Notes: a model not told the origin generated them from the sequence alone. A stretch of DNA of 64,000 nt from Cellulomonas phragmiteti (GCF_016862775.1 NZ_BONP01000004.1:152391-216390), one strand, 5' to 3'; counted from the first letter of the stretch, positions 33,173-44,135 are shown. Made by a program: numbers and translations.

Positions 33173-35419
33173 GTGGGCGACCACGGCGCCGCCGTCCTGC
33201 TCGCGCTGCTGGGTGCCGCCTGCTTCGCGGTGGCCTCCGTCCTCCAGCACCACGAGGTGCGCGCGGGCCACCCGGTCGAGCACCCCGACCGTGGCCGGGA
33301 TGCCGACGCCGGGCTCGCGCAGCGCCTGCTGCCGGCGCGCCACCTCCTGGGGATCATGCAGCGCCCGCGGTGGCTCGCGGGGCTGGGGATCGCGGGCCTC
33401 GGCGCGGTGGTCCACGCCGTCGCCCTGCTCCTGGCCCCCCTGCGCGTGGTGCAGCCGGTCGGGGTCCTCGCGGTCCCGCTGGCGGTGCTGATCGCGGCGG
33501 CCCGCACCCGCCGACGCCCGGCAGCGGGTGTGGTCGTGGGGACGACGACGAGCATCGTCGGCGTCGTCGTCTTCGTCGCGACGTCCGCAGGCTCTGCGGC
33601 GAGCCGCACACCCGCACGCGGCGCCACCCTGGTCGTCGTCCTGGGCGTCCTCGGGGTCGTCGTGCTCCTCGCCGCGGCCGGGCTGACCCGGTCCGGCACG
33701 GTGCGGTGCGTCGCGCTGGCCACGGCGGGCGCGTCGGCGTTCGGACTCGTCTCGGCCCTCGTGCGCGTCCTGTCGCAGCTGGTCGCGACCGACGGGCTGG
33801 CGTGGGGCGACCACCGCGTGCTCGGCACCGTCGGCGGGCTGGTGGCCGCGCTGGCTGTCGGGGGCTGGCTCGTCCAGCAGGCGTACCACGCGGGGTCGCC
33901 CGAGGTCGTGATCGCCTGCCTCACCGTCGTCGACCCGATCGTGGCGGTGCTGGTCGGCGCCCTCCTGCTCGGCGAGGGCGCGGCCACGCCCGCGGCGACC
34001 TGGACGCTCCTCGCCGCGGCGGCGGCAGCGGCCACGGCGGGGGTCCTCACCCTCGCCCACCACCACCCCGACGCCGTCCGTGCCCGTGCCCTGACGCGCG
34101 AGCCCGCCCTCGCCCACCCCCGACCTCGGGAGCTCACTGTGACCGCACTTCGCCTGCTCATCGGCGCCGAGACCTACCCGCCGGACGTGAACGGCGCCGC
34201 GCGCTTCGCCGGGCGCCTGGCCACCGGGCTCGCGGCCCGGGGGCACGAGGTCCACGTCGTCGCGCCGTCCCCGACCGGCCCGCCGGGTGTGGTCGAGGTG
34301 GACGGCGTGACCGTCCACCGCGTCAGCTCCACGCGGTACGGGCCCCTCGAGGCGATGCGGGTCTGCACGCCGTGGGATGCCGCACGGGAGACGGCGCGGA
34401 TCGTGCGGGAGATCGACCCCGACGTGGTGCACACCCAGGGCCACCTCGCCGTCGGACGCGGCGTCGTGCACGCCGCGCGACGCTCCGGCCGCCGGATCGT
34501 GGCGACGAACCACCTGATGCCCGAGAACGTCGTCGGCTACCTGCCGCTCCCGGCCGTGGTCCGGGACGCGGTCGGGAGGTGGATGTGGCGCGACCTGGGC
34601 CGCGTCTACGGCCACGCCCAGGTCGTCACCGCTCCCACGCCGCGTGCCGTCGAGCTGCTCACCGAGCGGGCCGGGATCGCGGCGGCCGTCGCGGTGTCGA
34701 ACGGCATCGACACCGACCGGTTCCGGCCCCGGCCGCACGGGCTCGCCCTCGAGCCCACGATCCTGTTCGTGGGTCGCCTCGATCCGGAGAAGCGCGTCGA
34801 CGAGCTCCTGCGCGCCGTCGCGGCGCTGCCGAGCACCGTCCGCTGCCGCGTCGAGGTCGTCGGGGAGGGACCCCGGCGCACCGCGTGGGCCGCTCTCGCG
34901 GCCGACCTCGGCATCGCCGACCGGGTGCGCTTCCGGGGCCTGGTCACCGACGACGAGCTGCTGGAGTGCTACGCGCGCGCCGACCTGTTCTGCATGCCCG
35001 GGGTGGCCGAGCTGCAGAGCCTCGTGACGCTCGAGGCGATGGCGGCGGGGCTGCCCGTCGTCGCGGCCGACGCGATGGCCCTGCCCCACCTCGTCCGGCC
35101 CGGGGTCAACGGGCGGCTCTACCGGCCGGGGGACGTCACCGAGCTCTCGGGTCACCTGGCCGACCTGCTCGCCGACCCCGGGCTGCGCCACCGGCACGGG
35201 CGCGCGAGCCGCGGGATCGTCGCCGAGCACACCGTCGACGCGACGCTCGGCGCGTACGAGGCCGTGTACGCCAGGGCGCTGGACCGCGAGCCCGTCACCG
35301 CGGACAGGTCCGCGTTCCCGGGCCTCCCACCAGCGGCGTCGCCGGTCGCGAGTCGGCTGCCTCAGCAGCGCCGACGTCCGGTGAGGTGGGACGACCTGGA
35401 GCCGGAGCCGACGTGCTGA
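33173..35419 (+). CDS. DMT-type membrane domain fused to a GT4 glycosyltransferase
   Basis: A 748-residue fusion. Residues 1-300 form about nine to ten hydrophobic helices of the EamA/DMT transporter type (LLALLGAACFAVASVLQHHE, LLAPLRVVQPVGVLAVPLAV, VVDPIVAVLVGALLLGEGAA). Residues 323-700 are a GT-B glycosyltransferase (LLIGAETYPPDVNGAARFAG, VSNGIDTDRFRPRP, ILFVGRLDPEKRVDELL, and the E-x7-E motif in VAELQSLVTLEAMAAGLPVV). It resembles PimB/MgtA-type enzymes. No stop separates the halves. A GTG at 34139 could also start a separate glycosyltransferase. The fusion could couple lipid flipping to glycosylation. The gene overlaps the DedA gene. Confidence 0.82.
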   Translation: MGDHGAAVLLALLGAACFAVASVLQHHEVRAGHPVEHPDRGRDADAGLAQRLLPARHLLGIMQRPRWLAGLGIAGLGAVVHAVALLLAPLRVVQPVGVLAVPLAVLIAAARTRRRPAAGVVVGTTTSIVGVVVFVATSAGSAASRTPARGATLVVVLGVLGVVVLLAAAGLTRSGTVRCVALATAGASAFGLVSALVRVLSQLVATDGLAWGDHRVLGTVGGLVAALAVGGWLVQQAYHAGSPEVVIACLTVVDPIVAVLVGALLLGEGAATPAATWTLLAAAAAAATAGVLTLAHHHPDAVRARALTREPALAHPRPRELTVTALRLLIGAETYPPDVNGAARFAGRLATGLAARGHEVHVVAPSPTGPPGVVEVDGVTVHRVSSTRYGPLEAMRVCTPWDAARETARIVREIDPDVVHTQGHLAVGRGVVHAARRSGRRIVATNHLMPENVVGYLPLPAVVRDAVGRWMWRDLGRVYGHAQVVTAPTPRAVELLTERAGIAAAVAVSNGIDTDRFRPRPHGLALEPTILFVGRLDPEKRVDELLRAVAALPSTVRCRVEVVGEGPRRTAWAALAADLGIADRVRFRGLVTDDELLECYARADLFCMPGVAELQSLVTLEAMAAGLPVVAADAMALPHLVRPGVNGRLYRPGDVTELSGHLADLLADPGLRHRHGRASRGIVAEHTVDATLGAYEAVYARALDREPVTADRSAFPGLPPAASPVASRLPQQRRRPVRWDDLEPEPTC

Positions 35420-36108
35420 CCGACCTGCTGGGCTGGGTGCTCGACGCGATCCAGGCGATCGACCCCGCTCTGCGCACGGTCGTCGCAGGGCTGGTCATGG
35501 CGCTGGAGACGAGCGCGCTCATCGGCCTCGTCGTCCCTGGCGACGTCGTCGTCCTCGCCGCTGCGACCGGCGCCACCTCCGTGGGGAGCGCGGCGCTGCT
35601 CACGGCGGCGGTGCTCACCGGAGCCCTGGTCGGTGAGAGCATCGGCTTCGGCCTGGGTCGCAGGTTCGGGCCGGCGCTGCAGACGTCGCGGCTGGGACGG
35701 CTGCTGGGGGACGAGCACTGGGAGCGGGCCCGACGCTACGTGCAGCGGCGCGGCGGGCCGGCGGTCTTCCTGTCGCGGTTCATCCCGGTGCTGCACTCCA
35801 CCGTCCCGATGATCGCCGGGACGAGCGGGTTCGGGTACCGCGCGTTCCTGGCGTGGACGGCACCGGCGTGCCTGCTCTGGTCGGCCGCGTACGTCACGGC
35901 CGGGTCGTTCGCCGCGACGGTGTTCCGCGACCTGGCGTCCGGGCTGAAGGGCGCCGGGCTCCTCCTCGCCGGCCTCGTGGCACTCGTGGCCCTGGCCGGG
36001 CTGGGCGTCAAGACCCTCCTGGTGCGGAACGAACGCCCCTACCTCGAGCCGGGCGCTGCGGACGACGACGCCGCAGGCCTCGTCGCCGGCGCCCACCGGG
36101 CGCACTGA
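35413..36108 (+). CDS. DedA/SNARE-associated family membrane protein
   Basis: A 231-residue DedA protein with about five hydrophobic segments. Family motifs are the N-terminal ETSALIGLVVPGDVVVLAAA, the Gly-rich LVGESIGFGLGRRFG and the conserved FLSRFIPVLHSTVPMIAGTS re-entrant loop with its Arg. DedA proteins scramble or flip polyprenyl or phospholipid carriers. GTG 35413 overlaps the end of the glycosyltransferase gene, so both probably act on the same lipid-linked sugar. A charged, Asp/Ala-rich tail ends the protein. Confidence 0.88.
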   Translation: MLTDLLGWVLDAIQAIDPALRTVVAGLVMALETSALIGLVVPGDVVVLAAATGATSVGSAALLTAAVLTGALVGESIGFGLGRRFGPALQTSRLGRLLGDEHWERARRYVQRRGGPAVFLSRFIPVLHSTVPMIAGTSGFGYRAFLAWTAPACLLWSAAYVTAGSFAATVFRDLASGLKGAGLLLAGLVALVALAGLGVKTLLVRNERPYLEPGAADDDAAGLVAGAHRAH

Positions 36109-36164
36109 TGTCCCGTCGAGGGTCGCCGGTCGAGCGTGCCGGACCGGTCCGTAGGGTGAGGACC

Positions 36165-37382
36165 ATGGACGAGGTGCGCGGCGTCGTGGGGTGGATCCGC
36201 CGCCGTCCCGCGGTCGCCGACCTCCTCCTCGGCGCCGGGCTCGGACTGGCCTTCGTGGCCGGACCGGTGGCAGCACCGGACTGGCTGAGCGACGGAACGC
36301 CGGTCGATCTGACGCTCACCGCGCCGGGCATCGCCCTCACCGTCCTGGCCGCGGTCGCGCTGACGCAGCGGCGTCGTCGTCCCGCCGCGGCCCTCGTCGT
36401 GGTCACGACGGCGACGGCTGCGTCGATGGCCGGCGGATGGCAGGCTCACCTCGCTCCGCTCGCCCTCGTGCTGGTGATGTACGGGTTCACGGTGCGCAGC
36501 CCGCGCACTCGCGCCCTCGCCGCGGCGGGCGTCGCCTCGATCACGGTCGGGATCGGTGGCGTCGTCGCCGGTGTGCTGCGCGACGACTGGGAACGGCTGG
36601 ACACGATCGTCCTGCTGGTCTGGACCTCCACGGCGATCGCTCTCGCCGTCCAGGCCCGCCGGGCCACGATCGCGGCGCTCGAGGACCGCGCCCGCCGCGC
36701 GGAGGAGTCGCGCGAGGCGACCGCGCGGCGCCGCGTCGCCGAGGAGCGGGTCACGATCGCGCGCGAGCTGCACGACGTGATCGCCCACCACGTGGCGGTC
36801 ATGAGCGTCCAGTCGGGCGTTGCCGAGCACCTCCTGGAGCGGGACCCCGTCGCGGCCCGCGCGGCGCTCGGCCACGTCCGGGGCGCGGCCCGCGCGGTGC
36901 TGAGCGAGCTCCAGTCCGTGCTCGGTGTCCTGCGGCAGGACGAGGCGGCGGTACCCACCGCCCCAGCCCCGGGCCTCTCGGGGCTCGAGGGTCTCATCGA
37001 CTCGTTCCGGGCGACGGGCACCCCGCTCGAGACGAGGATCCCCGACCTCCTGCCCGTGCTGCCCCCGGCGGCCGACGTCGCCGCGTTCCGGCTCGTGCAG
37101 GAAGCCCTCACCAACGTCCAGAAGCACGCAGCCAGGGCCCCGACGACCGTGCGCGTCGAGGTGGACGGCGACTCGATCGTCGTCGCCGTCACCAACAGCC
37201 GTCCGCCCACCCGAGAGCCGGGCGGGTGGGACGTCGCGGATCCTGGCGCAGGCTCCGGCCTCGGCCTGATCGGCATGCGCGAACGGGTCATGGCGGCGGG
37301 GGGCCGGCTCGAGACCGGGCCCACCCCTGACGGCGGCTTCGACGTCACCGCCCGACTGCCGCTGACCCAGGAGGACCCATGA
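36165..37382 (+). CDS. NarL-type sensor histidine kinase
   Basis: A 405-residue kinase with about six hydrophobic segments (20-155), a short coiled coil, the HisKA_3 box IARELHDVIAHHVAVMSVQS (His near 203), the N-box LVQEALTNVQKHA and the G-box GSGLGLIGMRERV. ATG 36165 has TAGGGT at 36152-36157 seven bases upstream, suggesting a leaderless mRNA. Its stop overlaps the response-regulator start (ATGA). An ABC-FtsX transporter and a second response regulator follow, an arrangement reminiscent of antimicrobial-peptide sensing modules. Confidence 0.92.
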   Translation: MDEVRGVVGWIRRRPAVADLLLGAGLGLAFVAGPVAAPDWLSDGTPVDLTLTAPGIALTVLAAVALTQRRRRPAAALVVVTTATAASMAGGWQAHLAPLALVLVMYGFTVRSPRTRALAAAGVASITVGIGGVVAGVLRDDWERLDTIVLLVWTSTAIALAVQARRATIAALEDRARRAEESREATARRRVAEERVTIARELHDVIAHHVAVMSVQSGVAEHLLERDPVAARAALGHVRGAARAVLSELQSVLGVLRQDEAAVPTAPAPGLSGLEGLIDSFRATGTPLETRIPDLLPVLPPAADVAAFRLVQEALTNVQKHAARAPTTVRVEVDGDSIVVAVTNSRPPTREPGGWDVADPGAGSGLGLIGMRERVMAAGGRLETGPTPDGGFDVTARLPLTQEDP

Positions 37383-38080
37383 CCATCCGTGTCCTGATCG
37401 CCGACGACCAGGCGCTCATCCGTGCGGGCTTCCGCGTCCTCATCGACGGGGCCGACGACCTGGAGGTCGTCGCCGAGGCGTCCGACGGCGAGCAGGCCGT
37501 CGCGCTCGCCCGCACCGAGCGGGCCGACGTCGTGCTCATGGACATCCGGATGCCCGGGCTCGACGGGCTCGAGGCCACCCGGCGGATCAGCGCCGACGAG
37601 GACCTCGCCGGGGTCAAGGTGCTCGTCCTGACGACCTTCGAGCTCGACGAGTACGTGTACCTCGCCCTGCGCGCCGGTGCGAGCGGGTTCCTCGGCAAGA
37701 GCGTGGACCCCGACGACCTCCTCGGCGCCATCCGACTCGTCGCCGCGGGGGAGGCACTGCTCTCCCCGGCCGCGACGCGCTCGCTGATCATGACGTTCCT
37801 CGCGCAGCCGAACCGGGTCGCGGCAGCCGGCTCACCCCCCGCGCTCCAGCAGCTCACCGACCGCGAACGCGAGATCGTCGCCCTCGTCGCGGGCGGCCTG
37901 ACCAACGACGAGATCGCCGAGCGGCTCGTCATCTCACCGATGACCGTCAAGACCCACGTCAACCGGTCCATGACCAAGCTCGACCTCCGCGACAGGGCCC
38001 AGCTCGTCGTCGCCGCCTACCAGTCTGGGCTGGTCCAGGTCGGTCCGCAGCCTCCGGGCGCCGTACCACCGGCGACGTAG
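37379..38080 (+). CDS. NarL/FixJ-family response regulator
   Basis: A 233-residue response regulator. The receiver domain begins IRVLIADDQALIRAGFRVLI with phospho-Asp in VLMDIRMPGLDG, the switch Thr in VLTTFELDE and Lys in GFLGKSVDPDD. The LuxR HTH is LTDREREIVALVAGGLTNDE and SPMTVKTHVNRSMTKL. It is coupled to the kinase upstream and 134 bases before the ABC ATPase gene, which is the likely target operon. Confidence 0.93.
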   Translation: MTIRVLIADDQALIRAGFRVLIDGADDLEVVAEASDGEQAVALARTERADVVLMDIRMPGLDGLEATRRISADEDLAGVKVLVLTTFELDEYVYLALRAGASGFLGKSVDPDDLLGAIRLVAAGEALLSPAATRSLIMTFLAQPNRVAAAGSPPALQQLTDREREIVALVAGGLTNDEIAERLVISPMTVKTHVNRSMTKLDLRDRAQLVVAAYQSGLVQVGPQPPGAVPPAT

Positions 38081-38214
38081 CCGCAACGGCCCGCACCAGG
38101 ACGACGCGCCGGACCCCACCCGCTGGGCAGGCTCGACACACTGCGCCGCCGGGCACGAGTGCTGCCGGTGGCCACCAGCCACGTGGTGACGATCCACCAC
38201 CCATCGGAGGTCTC

Positions 38215-39002
<788 letters not shown>

Positions 39003-39006
<4 letters not shown>

Positions 39007-41537
39007 GCGAGATGGTGCGGAGCGCGGCCCGGAGCGCGCTCGCGAGCAGGGGTGGGTTCCTGCTCACGGGCACGGCGATCGCCCTGTCGGTGGCGTTCCT
39101 CGCCGCGACGCTCGTGCTGTCCGACTCGATGCGCGGCCGAGCGGCGAGTGACATCGCCGAGGCGCTGGCCGGGACGGACGCCGTGGTGCAGGGCGTCGAG
39201 GTCGGCGAGCCCGGCGGAGGCCCGGGAGACCCGGCCAGGTCGGTCCAGCGGTCACTGGATCCCGACATCACCGAGCGCGTGGTGGCGGTCGACGGTGTCG
39301 ACGCGGCCGCCTCGCAGTGGGTCGGCTTCGCGAAGCTGGTGGTCGACGGGTCGTCGGTCGGAGCCGGCACGGCGAGCGACGTCGGTCGCAACTGGGTCGC
39401 CGACCCGGCGCTCAACCCGTTCCGGCTCGCGAGCGGGCAGGCGCCGACCGAGGTCGGCCAGATCGCGATCGATCGATCGCTCGCCCGTGACGCGGACCTG
39501 GCTCCGGGTGACACCGTCCAGGTCCTGACCGCGACGGGGATGCACGACGCGACCATCACCGGTGTCGCGACGTTCGCGTCGGCGGACGCGGCACCGCTGC
39601 AGCGGACGGTCCTGTTCCCCGACGGGGCCGTGCCGGCCTGGCTGGACCCGGCGGCACCGACCCAGGTGCTCGTCGAGCTCGCGCAGGACGCTGATCGCGC
39701 CGAGGTGCTCGGACGACTGTCGGCGCTGTCCGACGGCCAGGTCGTCGACGGACCCGACCACATCCGCACGATGCAGGTCGCCGCGACGTCACCGCTGGAG
39801 TTCCTCAACGTGTTCCTCCTGGCCTTCGCCGTGGTCGCGGTGCTGATCGGCGTGACGATCATCTTCAACACGTTCGCGCTCGTCGTCGCCCGCCGCCGGC
39901 GGGAGTCGGGGCTGCTGCGTGCGATCGGCGCGGAACGACGCCAGGTCCTCGGCGGGGTGGTCATCGAGGCGGCGCTCGTCGGGACGGTCGCCACGCTGGT
40001 CGGCCTCGCCCTCGGGGTCGCGGGAGTGGGCGCACTGCGCTGGGTCGTCGGACTCACCGGGGTCACGTTGCTCACCGGGCCGTCGATCGTGAGCGCGACC
40101 TCGATCGCGATCGCCGCGACCGTGGGCATCGGCACGACGATCCTCTCGGCATGGATCCCGGCTCGCCGCGCAGCGGCGACACCGCCGATCGAGGCGCTGC
40201 GCGAGAGCGCGGCGGAACCCCGCCGTGTGAGCCCGGTGCGCACGGCGAGCGGGCTCGTGCTCGCCGCGGTCGCGGCGGTGGGAGGAGCTGTGGCTGTGGT
40301 GGGCTCGAACCCGGCGTGGCTCGGGCTCGTCGCCGCCGTCGTCCCGGCGCTCGTGCTGTGCGGCCCCGCGATCGTGACGGCGTCAGCGCACCTGAGCGCC
40401 CCGGTGGCCCGCCGCGTCGCCGGTGTGCGTGGCGCGATCGCCGCCGGCAACCTGGCCGCGAGCCCCCGCCGATCGGCGTCGACGGCCCTCGCGCTCATCC
40501 TCGGGACCGCGATGGTCACGCTGTTCGCGGTCTTCGCGAGCTCTCTGACCAGCGGGGTCGGGACGGACGTCCGTGAAGGTCTGCAGGCGGACCTGGTGGT
40601 CACCTCGGCGACCCCTGACGTCTCGACGATCGATCCCACCCTGGCCGGCCGCGTCGCAGCGCTGCCCGGCGTCGACGCGGTCGCCACGTTGGCGAAGGCC
40701 GAAGGGATCGTGGCGGGGGCGGCCGAGTCGATCGGCGGCATCGACCCGACGACCCTGGCCGCCGTGTTCGACCTCGACCTCGTCGCCGGCGACCTCACCG
40801 ACCTGCGCTCGGGAGGCGTGGCCGTGGTGGGCGACGACCCGACGCTGCTCGGCGGAACCCTGCAGATCGAGTTCGGACGCTCGACCATCGACGCGCCGAT
40901 CGTCGCCGTGGTCGCCAGGAGCACCGGTGGTTTCGAAGCCCCCTTGTACTTCGTCGACGACGCGACACTGGAAGCCTCGGCCGGTCGCATGCTCGACGCG
41001 CTGGTGTTCGTCGACCTCGCCGACGGGGCAGGCGCGGACGTCGAGGACGCCGTGCGGTCGCTGGTCCGAGGAGCGCCCGGGGCGTTCTTCGAGACCCGTG
41101 CCGAACACGTCGCCGGCAGCGGGAGCGAGATCGCCGCGTTCGGCAGCTTCATCGACGGGATGCTCATCCTCGCGAGCGTCATCGCGCTGCTCGGGGTCGC
41201 CAACACCACGGCCCTCGCCGTCAGGGAACGCTCGGGGGAGATCGGGCTGCTGCGAGCGGTCGGCACGACCCGCCAGGAGCTGCGTGGCATCGTGCGGCTC
41301 GAGATGGGGCTCCTCTCCCTCGTGGCAGCATCGATCGGCATCGTCGTCGCCGTCGGCTTCGGCTGGGCGCTGATCGACCTCACCGGAGGCACGGAGATCC
41401 CCTCCGTCGTCGTGCCGTGGACCCGCCTCGTCGTGACATTCGTCGTGGCGGTCGCAGCCGGCGTCCTCGCTGCAGCGTGGCCCGCGTTCCGGGTCTCCCG
41501 GGTGCCCGTGCTCGAGCTGGTGGCCCGTGGCCGCTGA
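39003..41537 (+). CDS. Large FtsX-type ABC permease
   Basis: An 844-residue permease with duplicated FtsX domains. There is one N-terminal helix (GGFLLTGTAIALSVAFLAAT), an extracellular domain, then three helices (about 265-390) with RRRRESGLLRAIGAERRQVL. A second half follows: a central helix pair, another extracellular domain (about 510-700) and three C-terminal helices with RERSGEIGLLRAVGTTRQEL. This is the usual plan of actinobacterial lipoprotein or peptide-exporting ABC permeases. It is co-translated with the ATPase, and its last 11 bases overlap the next response-regulator gene. Confidence 0.93.
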
Positions 41538-42234
41538 CGCGCTCGGGTCCACACCCGCCGCGGCGGGGCGCGACATCCGCGTGCTGCTCGTCGACGACCA
41601 GGTGCTCGTGCGTCGCGGGTTCGCAGCGCTGCTCGCGCACGAGCCCGGCGTCGAGGTCGTCGGTGAGGCCGGCGACGGTGCTCAGGCGGTCGCCGAGACC
41701 TGGCGGAGACGCCCGGACGTCGTGCTGATGGACATCCGGATGCCGCGCGTGAACGGGCTCGACGCGACCCGGGCGATCCGCGGCGACGTCCGGCTCAGCG
41801 CCACCAAGGTGCTCGTGCTCACCACCTTCGCGCTCGACGAGGACGTCCACGAGGCGCTGCGGGCCGGTGCCTCCGGGTTCCTGCTCAAGGACACCCCGCC
41901 CCGACTGCTGCTCGAGGCGATCGCGGCGGCTGCCGCCGGTGACGTCGTCATCTCACCGGCGGTGACCAAGCGGCTGGTCGCCGACCTCGTCCGGCGACCG
42001 GTCGGCCGCCCGGGAGGTCTCGGTCCCCTCGACGTCCTGAGCGAGCGGGAGCGCGAGGTGCTCGCCGAGGTCGCACGTGGCCGGACCAACGCCGAGATCG
42101 GCCGGTCGCTCTACATGTCGCCGCTCACGGCGAAGACGCACGTCAGCCGCATCCTCGGCAAGCTGGGCGCGCGGGACCGCGCCCAGCTCGTGGTCATCGG
42201 GTACGAGACCGGACTCGTCCGCCCGGGCGGGTGA
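41527..42234 (+). CDS. Second NarL/FixJ-family response regulator, no kinase of its own
   Basis: A 235-residue response regulator. The receiver domain is IRVLLVDDQVLVRRGFAALL with phospho-Asp in VLMDIRMPRVNG, the switch in VLTTFALDE and Lys in FLLKDTPP. The HTH is LSEREREVLAEVARGRTNAE and SPLTAKTHVSRILGKL. It starts at GTG 41527 inside the permease gene. No kinase follows, so it may share the kinase at 36165, giving a one-kinase, two-regulator module around the ABC transporter. Confidence 0.92.
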   Translation: MAADALGSTPAAAGRDIRVLLVDDQVLVRRGFAALLAHEPGVEVVGEAGDGAQAVAETWRRRPDVVLMDIRMPRVNGLDATRAIRGDVRLSATKVLVLTTFALDEDVHEALRAGASGFLLKDTPPRLLLEAIAAAAAGDVVISPAVTKRLVADLVRRPVGRPGGLGPLDVLSEREREVLAEVARGRTNAEIGRSLYMSPLTAKTHVSRILGKLGARDRAQLVVIGYETGLVRPGG

Positions 42235-42250
42235 GGACGCGCGAGCTGCG

Positions 42251-43393
42251 TCAGACCGTGATGCCGAACAGCTTCTCGGCGTTGCGGAACGCGATCTTCT
42301 CCTTGTCCTGGCGCGGGAGGTCCACCGCGCGGAACCAGTCGGTGCCTTCCTTGATGCCTGCGAAGGGGTAGTCGGTCGCGAACATCACGCGATCCACACT
42401 GATGTACTTGAGCAGGAGCTGGAGCAGCTCGTCCTGGAAGAACGCGCTGGTGGTGAACCAGAAGTTGTCCTGGAAGTACTGCTCGAAGGGCTTCTCGAGG
42501 GAGCCCTCGGTGGGCTCGCCCATGTCGTTGGCGATCCGCTCGTAGTAGAACGGCAGGCCCTCGCCCATGTGGCCGACGATGATCTTCAGGCGGGGGAACC
42601 TGTCGAACACCCCGTACGCGATCATGCGGATGCACTGGGTCAGCACCTCCTGGTGCCAGCCGTACCCGGACCCGCTGAAGATGTAGTCCTGGTACTCCTG
42701 CGTGTACTCCGTCCGCGTCGTGCGGTAGTAGATGTCGAAGACCTCGTCCGCGGGATACCCAGGATGCAGGTAGATCGGCACGTCGAGGTCCTGGGCACGT
42801 GCCAGGACGGGCTCGAAGTCGGGATGGTCGAGGTACTTCCTGCCGATGTGCCCGTTGGTCAGGGCGCCCAGGAACCCGTCGTCGCGGACCGAGCGCTCCA
42901 GCTCGTCCGCCGCCGCCTCCGGGCTCTGCAGGGGCAGGGTCGCGAAGGCCTGGAAACGGCCCGGGTGGCTGGCCATGGGCCCGTCGACGAGCTGCCGGTT
43001 GAGACGGTGGGCGAAGTCGATGCCCTCCTGACCCGGGACGTTCTGCACGGACGGCGTGTGCGCGGAGAGGATCTGGACGTCGAGACCCCCCTCGTCCATG
43101 TCGCTGATGCGACGCTGCCCCAGATCCGCGAGACCGATCTCCTCGAGGAACGCGATGTGGTCCTCGTTGATGGAGTTCAGCGTCAGCAGCTCGGGCGTCG
43201 AGAAGGTCTCCTCCACGCCGATGAACTTCAGGTCCCGGTCACGGAGCGCGATGTCCTGGCTCCTCGGTTCGTCGGAGCGCGACATGAGTCCCGTGGCGGA
43301 CAACCCAACGCCGGCGCCGAGCGCGAACGCTCCTGCGACAAAGCTGCGGCGTCCTACCAACGGCTTTGCTGGTCCTTTTTCGATCTGCGTCAT
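42251..43393 (-). CDS. Amidohydrolase-2 family metal-dependent hydrolase, copy 2
   Basis: A 380-residue paralogue of the gene at 9038-10180, same length and aligned without visible gaps. The twin-arginine motif is VGRRSFVAGAFALGAG. The first copy's lipobox Cys is absent (LMSRSDEP replaces LASCTAAP), so this copy may be a soluble exported or cytoplasmic form. Barrel motifs YLHPGYPADEVF, IIVGHMGEGLPFY and FATDYPFAG are conserved. It starts at the ATG at 43393, which aligns with copy 1. It lies 82 bases downstream of a TetR gene on the same strand. The substrate is unknown. Confidence 0.85.
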   Translation of the reverse strand: MTQIEKGPAKPLVGRRSFVAGAFALGAGVGLSATGLMSRSDEPRSQDIALRDRDLKFIGVEETFSTPELLTLNSINEDHIAFLEEIGLADLGQRRISDMDEGGLDVQILSAHTPSVQNVPGQEGIDFAHRLNRQLVDGPMASHPGRFQAFATLPLQSPEAAADELERSVRDDGFLGALTNGHIGRKYLDHPDFEPVLARAQDLDVPIYLHPGYPADEVFDIYYRTTRTEYTQEYQDYIFSGSGYGWHQEVLTQCIRMIAYGVFDRFPRLKIIVGHMGEGLPFYYERIANDMGEPTEGSLEKPFEQYFQDNFWFTTSAFFQDELLQLLLKYISVDRVMFATDYPFAGIKEGTDWFRAVDLPRQDKEKIAFRNAEKLFGITV

Positions 43394-43457
43394 GCCCACC
43401 ACTGTGACGGCGGGCGCCGGTCGCCGCGTACGCCTACCGGAGGTGGCATGTACGGCC
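43394..43457 (-). promoter_or_regulatory. Upstream block conserved between the two amidohydrolase copies
   Basis: Read on the minus strand this block (CACCTCCGGTAGGCG, then GTACGCGGCGACCGG, then GTCACAGTGGTGGG) aligns with 8753-8838. Here it ends directly at the ATG, so any transcript from it would have a very short leader. Confidence 0.55.
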
Positions 43458-43475
43458 ACGGCAGTACGTGCCGAC

Positions 43476-44120
43476 TCAGCGTTCGGTCGACGTCCCCGAC
43501 CCCGGCACGGCGTACCGGGCGACGATGGTGCGGACGGCCTCCTCGACCACCTGCGCGACGCGGTCCGCGCCCACCTCCCAGCCCGGCACCAGGAGGGTCG
43601 GCCAGAAGACGTAGTGGGCGATCATGCCCAGGAACTGGGTGGCGGCGAGCTCGGTGTCCTCGATGCGCACCGTGCCCGCCTCGTGCGAGGCGGAGAGGTA
43701 CCGCTGCACCGACTCGAAGTAGGGCAGCTTCCCCTGCGCGAACTGCGCACGGGCCAGCTCGGGGAACCGCGGCATCTCGGCGATGACGATCCTGAACAGG
43801 TCGGTCATCTGGCCGCGGCCCAGCAGCTCGGCATAGCGGCGACCGAGGATGCCGAGCCCGTCCGCGACGTCACCGGCCGGTGGGGGCTCCTGCTCGTCGG
43901 TGGCGGACCACGCCTCGGTCACGATCGCGTCGAACAGGCCCGCCTTCGTCGAGAACTGCTTGAACAGGGTGGCCCGTGAGACGCCCGAGCGTTCGGCGAT
44001 GCGTGCCAGCGACGTCCGGTCGTACCCCAGCTCGAGGAACAGCTCGGTCGCGGCGGTGACGATGGCCGTCCGCTTCTGCTGGGCGACGCGCTGGTGGTAG
44101 GTCGTCGCGGAGCTGCTCAT
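43476..44120 (-). CDS. TetR-family regulator
   Basis: A 214-residue TetR repressor. The HTH is ELGYDRTSLARIAERSGVSR and ATLFKQFSTKAGLFDAIV, with a helical C-terminal ligand domain (residues 75-200). A TAGAGT box (44132-44127) lies 6 bases upstream of the ATG. Two inverted repeats in the intergenic region towards the divergent SDR gene (44136-44155 and 44179-44200) are its probable operators. It may control both the SDR/oxidoreductase genes and the amidohydrolase downstream. Confidence 0.88.
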   Translation of the reverse strand: MSSSATTYHQRVAQQKRTAIVTAATELFLELGYDRTSLARIAERSGVSRATLFKQFSTKAGLFDAIVTEAWSATDEQEPPPAGDVADGLGILGRRYAELLGRGQMTDLFRIVIAEMPRFPELARAQFAQGKLPYFESVQRYLSASHEAGTVRIEDTELAATQFLGMIAHYVFWPTLLVPGWEVGADRVAQVVEEAVRTIVARYAVPGSGTSTER

Positions 44121-44135
44121 GCCGCAACTCTATGA

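Noticed and set aside
33169..35412. Plus-strand frame continuous with the DedA gene that would extend it by about 750 codons
   Set aside because: Arg/Gly/Ala-rich shadow of the membrane-glycosyltransferase gene in another frame. The DedA fold begins at GTG 35413.
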